From: Aristolochia californica
Taxonomy: Eukaryota > Streptophyta > Magnoliopsida > Piperales > Aristolochiaceae
DNA: 64,000 bases
Reading direction: 5' to 3'
Assembly (NCBI GenBank): GCA_029961685.1
Contig: JARWKL010000016.1
Location: 5,333,207 to 5,397,206, forward strand
Below, piece by piece: positions 46,210-56,551 of the stretch. The translations under genes and the position numbers were made by a program. The notes beneath the pieces are model-generated. The model was not told where the DNA came from and did not search any database. It was given only the letters and a program-made list of their open reading frames with translations. Numbering within the stretch: position 1 is the stretch's first letter; each line of letters opens with the position of its first letter.

Positions 46210-47812
46210 AAAATACCATGTGGTGGATATTTATAACTCCAAAATCTCCTCACCAATGACATAAACATTCCATAGCACTTCAAACATATTCAACCACATT
46301 CTAAAACATTTCAAAAGTAATCTAACTAATTTCATTGCAAATAACTAGAACAATGCAAAAACAAACTCATGAAGTCCAAATTCACCGAACACCCCTGGTA
46401 GAGCCCCATATGACTTCGCAGTCACTACGAATCGTACATCGTCATTGATGGGGGTCGGGTTTCGTTGGCTAATGGACGCCCGTGTAGGCAACTCAGCTTT
46501 GTTTGAATTGGACCATGTGGTGGATATTTATAACTCCAAAATCTCCTCACCACATGACATAAACATTCCATAGCACTTCAAACATATTCAACAACATTCT
46601 AACACATTTCAAAAGTAATCTAACTAATTTCATTGCAAATGACTAGAACAATGCAAAAACAAACTCATGAAGTCCAAATTCATCGAACACCCCTGGTAGA
46701 GCCCCATATGACTTCGCAGTCACTACGAACCGTACATCGTCATTGATGGGGGTCGGGTTTCGTTGGCTAATGGACGCCCGTGTAGGCAACTCAGCCTTGT
46801 TTGAATTGGACCATGTGGTGGATATTTATAACTCCAAAATCTCCTCACCACATGACATAAACATTCCATAGCACTTCAAACATATTCAACAATATTCTAA
46901 TACATTTCAAAAGTAATCGAACTAATTTCATTGCAAATGACTAGAACAATGCAAAAACAAACTCATGAAGTCCAAATTCACCGAACACCCCTGGTAGAGC
47001 CCCATATGACTTCGCAGTCACTACGAACCGTACATTGTCATTGATGAGGGTCGGGTTTCGTTGGCTAATGGACGCCCGTGTAGGCGACTCAGCCTTGTTT
47101 GAATTGGACATGTGGTGGATATTTATAACTCCAAAATCTCCTCACCACATGACATAAACATTCCATAGCACTTCAAACATATTCAACAACATTCTAACAC
47201 ATTTCAAAAGTAATCTAACTAATTTCATTGCAAATGACTAGAACAATGCAAAAACAAACTCATGAAGTCCAAATTCACCGAACACCCCTAGTAGAGCCCC
47301 ATATGACTTCGTTGTCACTACGAACCGTACATCGTCATTGATGGGGGTCGGGTTTCGTTGGCTAATGGACGCCCGTGTAGGCGACTCAGCCTTGTTTGAA
47401 TTGGACCATGTGGTGGATATTTATAACTCCAAAATCTCCTCACCACATGACATAAACATTCCATAGCACTTCAAACATATTCAACAACATTCTAACACAT
47501 TTCAAAAGTAATCTAACTAATTTCATTGCAAATGACTAGAACAATGCAAAAACAAACTCATGAAGTCCAAATTCACCGAACACCCCTGGTAGAGCCCCAT
47601 ATGACTTCGCAATCACTACGAACCGTACATCGTCATTGATGGAGGTCGGGTTTCGTTGGCTAATGGACGCCCGTGTAGGCGACTCAGCCTTGTTTGAATT
47701 GAACCATGTGGTGGATATTTATAACTCCAAAATCTCCTCACCACATGACATAAACATTCCATAGCACTTCAAACATATTCAACAACATTCTAACACATTT
47801 CAAAATTAATCT
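46210..47812. repeat. 298-bp tandem repeat, about 5.4 copies (element B)
   Basis: GGACGCCCGTGTAGGC occurs at 46474, 46772, 47070, 47367 and 47665: spacings 298, 298, 297 and 298 bp. Units are nearly identical and contain GTGGTGGATATTTATAACTC and a GGGGTCGGGTTTCGTTGGCT block. The array lies upstream of the SANT gene start (46105). Confidence 0.95.
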
Positions 47813-47820
47813 TCAGGGTT

Positions 47821-48663
47821 GGAATTAATTTGGCCACAATCAACACAAATTACACACAAAAATTTAAATTAACTCAAACACAAAACTAAATTAGTAGAAA
47901 AAAAAATTAGGGTTTCGGATTACCTTCTGTTATTCTAGTTACTAGGCTTTTCCTAACAAAAGAGAACAACAAAGAGAATAAAAGAAAGCACATCAGAAAC
48001 TGCAACAGTGAATCAAACTGTAGAGGAATGGCATCTAGCAGCAAGTTGCTGGTGGGAGATCTCATAACTAGCAAGAAAATTGGCAAGACTTACATTGGGA
48101 AATGTGGAACAGCTAAATGTAGATGCTTTGCTTTGGTTTCATGATTTTACCAAGCGAATGGGTAGAACCACTTAATATTGGATGGTTCGTTTTGGGTTCA
48201 TGGTCTTACCCAGCGTATGGCCAACTGGGTGTCACCCTCTAATAGGAACATTGTTAGTGCAAAGGAAAAGTTGCAAGAGAATTTACTCTCTTGAAAATTG
48301 TATGGAAATGAGTTAGTCAAGGGGAAAAAGTAGGGAGGGGAACTCACTGCATCTAAAGAACCCGTTATGAGGAAACTGCAAGGGCATGGTCCCAGAAATA
48401 TGCCATGAACTGACAGCATACTTGATGATGGGTTGTCAAGTTCTTAAACAGTCAGTTGAGCTATCAACTCTCATGCACAGGAAACAAGTGAGCAAATCTG
48501 TATTATTTATTAATGAACGTTTTGTATCTCAACTTCAATGAATGTGATATTATTGGAATTAATTTGGCCACAATGAAGATAAATTACGCACAAAAATTTA
48601 AATTAACTCAAACACAAAACTAAATTAGTTGAAAAAAAAATTAGGGTTTCGGATTACCTTCTG
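47821..48663. repeat. 109-bp direct repeat flanking 625 bp in element B
   Basis: A 109-bp segment beginning GGAATTAATTTGGCCACAAT and ending TTACCTTCTG occurs at 47821-47929 and 48555-48663. The 625 bp between is not found in element A and contains no recognised gene. The segment is the 5' part of the leader intron, including its donor site as read on the minus strand. Confidence 0.88.
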
Positions 48664-49329
48664 AAATTTGGGGGAAATCACCGCCGAATGGGGAAATGTA
48701 AGCCCAATGGAAGAAATTGACGCCTAACCGTCGAAAATCGAAGAAGATTGAAGGAAATTGAAGGAATTCGAAACCGGAATAGGTTAAATCAAAGGAAATC
48801 GAGGGAGGAGGAAAGAGAAGAGCGAGAACGAGAAGGAAGAGGGAGGCCGAGAGTGAAAAGAGATGGAGGCCGAGAGGGAAAAGAGAGAAGGAGACGAGAG
48901 AGGGAGAGGGAAGAGAAAGGCCGAGAGAGAAAGAGACGAGAGAGGGAGATGGGGCGAAAACGAGAGATAACAAGAGAGAGGGAGCAGAGAACGAAGACGA
49001 GTGCCGAGCGAGAGGAGCAGAGACGAAGTCGGGCGAAAATTTTCGTCCAGAGACGAAGGCTGAGTGAGAGGAGAGAAGAAAGGAAATGAGAGTAATTTTT
49101 TAGTTTTAGGGGGGGGGGGGGGGGGAGGGACGAAGCGACGCCGTCGCTCGTGGTAATTCGATGAATTGAAAAAAAGGGCAGAAACAGAATTCCGTCGTTT
49201 TTGCCTGAGGAGATGAAACGGTGTTATCTCACTTCAAGTCAATTCATTCTGGACTAACACCATAAATGGGATGAACTAGGTAATGCGGGGGGAATTCATT
49301 CCACTTCATTGTGGACTAACCCCCCCTTC

Positions 49330-50770
49330 ATCTTGTTCTCATCTTATTCTCCCCCTTACTTGGATATTATAGTCACATAAAATTTGATTACCATAACACG
49401 TGGAATTCTTTATTGTAGATTATATTTCTTCTTCTCAAATGATAGTAATACCCATATTTCAATTGGAAAGGAGGTACAATCACTGCAACACTAACTTCCA
49501 ATTTTATCTTTCATACTTATCTTTATATTCACTGCAACACTAACTTCCAATTTTATCTTTCATACTTATCTTTATTATCAATTAATTGAACTATTTGACA
49601 AAATCCTAATATATAATTCAATTAACTACTAAGTGCCTAGTGCTTAGAAAAAAATTCTATTAATTAATTAATATTTTTTATGAGAACCCAATATGTTATT
49701 CAACCAAAGGACTCAAAGTTAAAAAAAAAAAAAGTAAAATAGACTAATAGGACCTCATGTATAAATCAATTCAGGTACATAACATAAAGTCACATTTGAC
49801 TGTCATCAATAAGTTGAACTTGTGGACAAGAATCCAATAGCTAATTGAGTTAATAACTAGACATCTTGTAGGTAAAAGACATTGATTAAGGTCTATTTTG
49901 ATAACTCCATGGAATACTTGGAAATTAATAGTATAATAATTCTATTTGTGTAGATAAATGCTTAATAATAGGAGACAATGAAAGGGACAAAAGCTGCCAC
50001 ATGTTTTGCTCAGAGACGGTTGAGTTATTTAATAGCTTCCAAGTATTCTTTTATTCAATTTATTGGTGAACCGGAATCATCTAATTGATCCGGTTCGAGT
50101 TTTATAACATCGGATTTGATTGAAATAACAATCAAATCTACGGTTGTAAACACGTTAGATGTGACCCCTAACTGAGTTACAACGGTAGGGCACTAAAGAC
50201 AATTTTCACAAAATTGAGGTCTAGAAGAAGACAGAGACCACTTTGGAGGTGCAATACTTAGTCCTACTGGGCCCCCATGGACTCGTCAATTACAAACCAA
50301 CACGTGGTGGACCCACGCTTGAGTTTGACGTTCATGGATCAGAGAAGGTTGACTTGTTTTAATTATTTAAATTTACAAATATTAACGTGTCTAAGTAGTG
50401 GTACGCGGGGCTCACTGAACTTCCGTGGCTTGCCCCAAACCATTCTCCACGTGCTTTTCCACCGCCAATTAAGGCGCTCCCGCGAGGCACCAGGCAATCG
50501 TCTCAGTGAGAAGCAAATTAGAAGCTTCGACGAGGTGAGTTTTTTATATTATGATTTTATTTAGGGTTAGAAGAAGCTTTTCACCGGAAGAAAGTCTGAG
50601 TGTAGTGGTGGCGTCGACGTAGGTGACGCCGACACTTTGGAAGCAGACATCTTTCCCATTTAGTAAGCACATCATACGGTCACTCTTGCTACTGTTTCCT
50701 ACTCCCCCGTCGCCCAACAAACCCTAAAAACCCTTGATGGCTAAAAGCCCTCATCAGTTGTCTCGTCTCT
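49330..50770. other. Intergenic, upstream of the RNA-binding protein gene
   Basis: A 45-bp duplication starts CACTGCAACACTAACTTCCA (49482 and 49530). Otherwise there are no genes. The part right of about 50400 is less AT-rich and likely holds regulatory DNA for the gene at 51220. Confidence 0.35.
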
Positions 50771-50780
50771 CTCAAACTCC

Positions 50781-50787
50781 TATAAAA
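50781..50787 (+). promoter_or_regulatory. Possible TATA box of the hnRNP gene
   Basis: TATAAAA after a CT-rich stretch, about 440 nt before ATG 51220. A start near 50812 would give a long 5' UTR. Motif evidence only. Confidence 0.35.
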
Positions 50788-51219
50788 CCTTAAATCAAGG
50801 AACCCTAATCCCACTTTTAAATTTTAATAAAATTTCTGCGACATCTGATGCGGAGAGGGGGGGAAACATACCTACAAAACCCTAAGAATCGCCACCACTA
50901 GATCTTACCCGTCCCCACACTGCTAAGGTACGAAACCCAAAACCTAAGATTCATCAGCGGATCACCCACAGTGAGGAAAACTTGGTATAAGAGGGCGGAA
51001 AGCTGTGGAGCTTCTTCTCTACTGATTCTGAAACCCGAGCTCAATTATCGGTGGTGGTTTTGGGGTTTCGGGGTTCTTCTTTCCTTTTTTCCTCTCTTTA
51101 CCGTCTGGCATGGAGGTTTTGGGGTTCTGTCTCTGACCGAAAATCTGGGTCTCTTGTCTTTTTGTCTCTTGCTTTGTTGAGAGATACTTGTTGGGGGTAT
51201 TGGTGGAGCTTCTCCGGTG

Positions 51220-53100
51220 ATGGATTCCGACCAAGCTAAGCTGTTTGTGGGAGGCATTTCCTGGGAGACCGACGAGGACACCTTGAAAGACCACTTTAGC
51301 AAGTATGGGGATGTGGTTAGTACTGTGATCATGAGAGACAGGAACACGAATGCCACTAGGGGGTTTGGATTTGTTAGCTTTTCGGAGCCAGCAGCTGCTG
51401 ATAAAGCCCTTCAAGAAAAGCATGACATATTAGGCAGAACGGTTAGTTTTATGTGCTTTTCATTTTCACTGCACTTTTGGGGCCATAGTTTTGTTTCTTA
51501 ATCTTTTCCATGCGTTGGCTATATTTTTTAAGTTGTTCCGCCGTTTGTATATATTTATATTTTTCTGTGTACGTGGAGGTAGAAGTATAAGAATATAATT
51601 TTTGTGCTGTTTTGTAATGAGATACGCTTATTTTTCCTTGTGTTTTAGGGGTAATTTCTATTTGTTAATAGATTGAGAAAGGGAAGAATTACTAATATCA
51701 GGTTTTGTTATCATTTATTTTTAATATTTGATCATAATTTGTCTAACGTGAAGGAAAGTATTTTAATTATGCACTTTTGGCCTTCTCCCCCTTACAATTC
51801 CTTCGGTAATTTTATCCTCCTGGATCCATTTTTGTCTGTGTAAAAACATATCAAAGTTGGCCTGCAAAGGGGTGAAGGTGGATGAGAAACTTTTGCCTTA
51901 CTCATTCTTTTATACGTGAGAACATATAAATTTTAATCTTATTGTTGTAGTACACTAAATTATTCTATTTTCTTTCGGTTGGATTGATCTGGATAATTTA
52001 TATGAATTTATCCTCAATGGAATATTGATATTGCAAGCGGGTATTTATTTTGTCCGTCTCCTTGTTTTGATGTTTTTTTCCTTATTTTTTAACAGGTGGA
52101 AGTGAAAAAAGCTGTACCAAGAAGTGAGCAACAACAACAACACAATCAACACCAGCAACATAACAAAGGATTAGGCAAGAACCATACTAGTAATAATAAC
52201 AGTACCAATGGTAGTAATAGTCAGTTGAAGACGAAGAAGATTTTTGTAGGGGGTTTGGCTCCTTCCCTTACTGAGGAAGAGTTCAAAAGCTACTTCGAGA
52301 AGTTTGGAAAAATAACCGATGTGGTTGTGATGTATGATAGTGTCACACATAGGCCCAGAGGATTTGGCTTCATTACTTTTGACTCGGAGGATGCAGTGGA
52401 GCAAGTAATGCAAAAGAAGTTCCATGAGTTGAATGATAAGCTTGTGGAGGTGAAGAAGGCGATACCAAAAGATGGGGTTACCGGAAACAATGGAAATAGC
52501 AGTAATGGATATGGTATTAGAACAGGCGGCAGTGGTAGAGGATCAGTTTTTGGTAATTATCAAGGAGGTTTCTATCCACCCTACAGCCCTAGGTATGGGA
52601 TTTATCAGAGTTATGGTGGGCCACCTCATGTCTCTGGATATGGAAGCGTGCCTGGATATCCGTATGGAGGCGGATATGGTGGAGCTTATGCTATGGGAGT
52701 TTATGGCAGTATTGGTTATGGGGCTCAAATAACTCCTCCACGGAGCCCTTGGAATGGTGGTGGAGTGGTTGGTGCAAGACGGAGTCCTGCACCTTATGGT
52801 AATCCTGTATCAGCATATCCTGGATATGTTAATGGGGGTGTTGGTGGTTACATGGGAATGGGTACTGGTTATCGTGGAGTCATGACTGTCAATGCAAATG
52901 GGAAATGGAATCAAGGTAATGGGGATGTTCAAGTTCCTCCTGGTAATGCTCCTGGTGGAACACCTACACTTACTGAAAGCACAGTGACAGAGGATTCTCC
53001 TAGCTTTAGTGGTACTAATGCAACTGCTACAGGTAAGCAAAGTCAAAGTCAGAAAGGTGCCGATGGACGGTTTAGACCTTATCCTGACCGTGTTGCCTGA
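51220..53100 (+). CDS. Heterogeneous nuclear ribonucleoprotein 1-like, two RRMs
   Basis: Exons 51220-51441 and 52096-53100 (intron GTTAGT...AACAG, phase 0) encode 408 aa. RRM1 (about residues 7-83) has RNP2 LFVGGI (8-13) and RNP1 RGFGFVSF (47-54). It is split by the intron just before VEVKKAVPR, as in plant hnRNP A/B-type genes. A Gln/Asn/His-rich linker follows. RRM2 (about 122-200) has IFVGGL (123-128) and RGFGFITF (162-169). The C-terminal half is Gly/Tyr/Pro-rich low complexity, suited to protein-protein contacts and nucleocytoplasmic shuttling. The expected role is pre-mRNA or mRNA binding. ATG 51220 is chosen because MDSDQAKLFVGG is the usual family start. Confidence 0.93.
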
Positions 53101-55300
53101 TTTGTAATTTATTTGTTTATCAGTTTGCAAAGTCATTTGAATTAACCTAATCTACATAATTGAATTAAGTTTTTGGGTTGCTTGATGTTTAAATATTTTT
53201 CTTTTTTCTTTGTTCTGTCTGCTTGTATCCGTAATAACCATCTATGCATGTTTTGGTTCTTACTTGATGACTCTGTTTTGAATTGTTATGATTGCGAACT
53301 TAGTTATTCCTAGTTGATTATATAATTAGTTATCATCGGTTCGGTTGATTGCCAATTTATCAAGGTATTTGTAGTTTAAGTTATGGTATTAATTATGATG
53401 AATTATTTTATTCTGCTTCAAATTTTATTGCGTTTGTTCTGTTAGTGATTTAATGTTGCAAGCAGTTTTAATGGATTATTCTTCAAAAACATTAATCCCG
53501 TGCAATTTTGCTATTTCTTTTTCAGTTTTCTTTTGTAGGCATCAACAGAATTTAGTTTGACCATTTAGGGATGTAAGGATTGCATGTTTCAAAGATTTTC
53601 GACAAACCTTAGTCCAAAAGCCCCACTTCAATATAAATGTAAAACCGTTTGTTTTGGTTTTCTAACTCGCTGATCTGACTCACAACTCGGACGACTCGAG
53701 TCATATGAAGGGACTTCCTGATCTGACTCAGATTTTCATGTGTTCGAGTTGAATATAGCAAAGAAGAATTGAATCTCTGTTACATGTATCATTTCCATGG
53801 ATGAAACCCCTTAACACCTGATTGATCTACTGAGACAGTAGTTCCATTAGCAATTATCACAGACTGTCTCGGATTGATAAAAAAAATTTCATAGGACTTA
53901 TCTGAAGAAAACTTGCATTGGAATTTTGACAGATAATTGGGTTATCTTCTTTTCTGGGCGACCTCTTTCCTATAGGGTACAACTGTGAGTTGTTGTGGAT
54001 ACTGTATCATATTGATGTTTATGGCTTTTCTCTTCCCCATCATAGTAGATAGATTTTTTTCTTTCTTGATATCTTGATCAAGTTTTTGCCTAGTATTTTT
54101 TGTTTATTTTTTTGCAAAAAAATTGTTTTTATCTGGTAAATCAAGTTTTTTCCAGATTCTTTTTTCGAAACTGATACCCTTTGCTGACAAGTTCTTCATA
54201 TTAGATATGGGATTAAGTTTTTTTTTTCATTTGGATGAAAATTTTACCTCTTTTTCCATAGAATGAAACTATAGTTATAAAATCTTATATAGTTTGATTT
54301 TTAAAACAGTGAGCCCTTGATATATATGGGTAGAAAGAAATGCATTCTCACAAGGTACCGCGGAAGATCATTGTACACTGAATGTATAGGGGTGTTTTCT
54401 TTTCCTCTATAATTGAAAGAAAGAGAGGCTTGGGGATGGATTTTCCAGAGACGACCATAATTAACCCATCTGAGGAAATCTCCTCTATGTCAAGGAAATG
54501 ATTGGTCTCCTGTACCGAAGAGAGTGCAGTCCCTGCCCCTTTTCCTGCTGTGAAATTTTTTTGATGGTTGTTTGAGGCTGCTACAGACGAATGGAACAGA
54601 GGCTTCAAAACGTTTCTCGTTCATGGATTACCAACGTGGGATTCTTTGCTGGGAATGAGATATGTGAGTGGTGTGACCCGGTTGCTGCCCTGTTCATCTG
54701 CCCGAAAGCCACAACAACCATCACCAATTGAACAACTGAAACATTTCATTTTTTTTTGTCTTTACCTTGTTTTGAATGTGACCAATTGATCGAAATATCA
54801 AACTTTCACTTGCTTGTTTCAACTTTCACCAAGTTGGTTTGATTCTGTGATGTGTTGTATCGAAATGCCCGCATGTCATTCCAAAGCATGACCTGGGATT
54901 TTGGTCTGGTTTCTGATAAAGATGCAACTGGTGACGCTTATCAATCATTAATCTCTTAACGTGAAATGGGAACGAAAGCGAGGTCTGCTTGTGTTGGTTT
55001 GATCCGACATGGTTATGGATATGTTTGGTCCAAACCGAAGGGGAACGCCGTGTTCCTGCTTGAGTTTTTCGGAAACTGGGACTTGATTGTTGTCATAAAT
55101 ATTTGAAAATTCAGGGAAAAATGAGAAAGTTTTCCTTTGGACAGACCAGACTACTTGAAAGGCAGGAGGTGTCTCGGGTGAGAGACATTCTCCATAAATT
55201 GCAGACGTCTGACATGGCCACCCTTGATTTTTTTTTTTGAAGTTCGAGACATATGTGAAGTCATCTTAATTTTGAGAAGGCAACATTATTAATTAAAAAA
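53101..55300. other. 3' flank of the hnRNP gene and intergenic DNA
   Basis: The first few hundred bases are T-rich and probably 3' UTR. No gene is recognised beyond that; short frames at 54350-54790 lack homology. Confidence 0.35.
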
Positions 55301-55361
55301 TAATGATAATCAAATTCTTAATTTTTTTCTTTTATTTTCTTTTCTTGGGGTCTTACTCTGC

Positions 55362-56149
55362 TCAGAAGTGCCTACTTTCTTCATCTCCCCTCGTCGCAAA
55401 TTTCAACCCACCTCTCTTTTCCCGCCCGAAGCCCAAATTCGTTTCCAAAAACTCCAGAAAAGATCCAACTTTTCGTTTGGCGAAAGCTGACGGAGGACCT
55501 TCCCCGTCTGTTCGAAGCGACAAACCCGTCTTTGTTGGACAAGGCGAAGAAGTTCCGTTGGAAGGAGTTATTCGGCTTGAATAACCCGATTCTTCTTCCA
55601 AGTTTAGAAATGGGCGTAAGTCGAATTTCGTTAGCTTTTTGCTGGATTTTTTAGTTTTTTGTTTTGGTACGCTCTGGCGGTCAAGTTTATGGCTCCCTGG
55701 AATTTGAAATAAGAGTACATATAGAAAGGAAAATTAGGATCAATTAGTGATTGTATGACATTTCGACGTGGAGGAGATTCCTATTTTGCTTCGTTTTTTA
55801 TAAATTTTCTTACGTTTGTGCTTTATAATTCTCGGCGGAACTGAATGTAATTTTAATTCAATTTGGATTTTATTAACTGTCTTCAAATGTTTAATCCCAA
55901 ACTTTGTCTTTCTCTAAACTAGTTTTCTGATGTGGAATAAGATCGATTCAGACATTTTCTTTCTACTCCATAGCGAGTTTTTTTTTTTTTTCTTCTGTTT
56001 TTCACAAGTAGCTTTTCTACTCCATGGGTGGAATAGAAATTAATTCTAACATTAAATCCAATTACAGACGTTCTGTTTCTGCTCCTTTTTGCTGCAGTCG
56101 GAAGGTTCGGCCATGGATTCCCTGTTTTTATTTGCGATCCTTTCATTGC
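55362..56149 (+). pseudogene. Fragment of a DUF3054 (plastid-type membrane protein) gene
   Basis: A first block (55362-55612) reads a Ser/Lys-rich, transit-peptide-like stretch and then PVFVGQGEEVPLEGVIRLE followed by TAA (55582-55584), where the family has Lys-Pro. The frame continues after the stop to a donor GTAAGT at 55613. A second block (56098-56149), after a GCTGCAG acceptor, reads GRFGHGFPVFICDPFIAG, resembling the start of DUF3054 (an (A/S)IGR.SHGFPVF..DPFIAGW-like region). The membrane segment that should lie between, and everything downstream, is missing. Family assignment is from memory of the conserved block; the gene is clearly broken. Confidence 0.5.
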
Positions 56150-56450
56150 CGGTGAGGATTTCTAACGTTTGAATTCACATATTTCCTTACATTCACTGCC
56201 AACAATTGAAGAAGATTTTGTAGTCTGAGTGTAAAAAATTCTACTGAGTGTGGTATAAATGGATGAAAATCTCGACTAGTTGAAACTTTTAGAAATTCAA
56301 GAATCTTCAGTTTGGAGTGCCCAGATTCTTTCCCTGATTTTGGATTCTGATGGAATTCAAAGATACTATCACAGAGAAGACAGCTGACAAAACCAAGCAC
56401 ATTTGTCTTCTTTTAAAGTATATAATAAATCAACGAAAAGCTAGAAAGAG

Positions 56451-56534
56451 GTCAGGATGGCCGAGTGGTCTAAGGCGCCAGACTCAAGTTCTGGTCCTCG
56501 TGAGAGGGCGTGGGTTCAAATCCCACTTCTGACA
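56451..56534 (+). tRNA. tRNA-Leu (anticodon CAA), intronless
   Basis: An 84-nt class II tRNA. The acceptor stem GTCAGGA pairs with TTCTGAC (one G-T pair), with discriminator A at 56534. There are a D-arm with GGCCGAGTGGTCTAAGGC (A box), an anticodon loop with CAA in GACTCAAGTTC, a long variable arm CCTCGTGAGAGG and a T-arm GGGTTCAAATCCC (B box). A T-run follows directly (Pol III terminator, about 56542-56551). CAA motifs and a TATA-like stretch lie just upstream, as in plant nuclear tRNA genes. Confidence 0.95.
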
Positions 56535-56551
56535 TTAAACCTTTTTTTTTT

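Larger units (their letters stand above)
42203..49326. mobile_element. PIF/Harbinger element B, 7.1 kb, near-complete
   Basis: Perfect-looking termini GGGGGGGTTAGTCCACAATG at 42203 and the inverse CATTGTGGACTAACCCCCCC ending 49326, flanked by 3-bp TTC (42200-42202 and 49327-49329). Both genes typical of the superfamily are present on the minus strand: a SANT/Myb-like protein (46105-45122) and a DDE transposase (44809-43432). The right arm has a pyrimidine-rich leader (as read on the minus strand, 49090-48790) ending at a splice donor at 48658. It also contains a 153-bp AT-rich array, a 298-bp array and a 109-bp internal duplication. Two stops in the transposase mean it is not autonomous as it stands. 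Confidence 0.92.

Noticed and set aside
46210..47812. Regular repeat array resembling a CRISPR locus
   Set aside because: Units are 298 bp, contiguous and without variable spacers; the array is inside a plant transposon.
50971..51180. Open frame in the leader of the hnRNP gene
   Set aside because: Lies in the probable 5' UTR, T-rich, without homology; an upstream ORF role cannot be supported from sequence alone.
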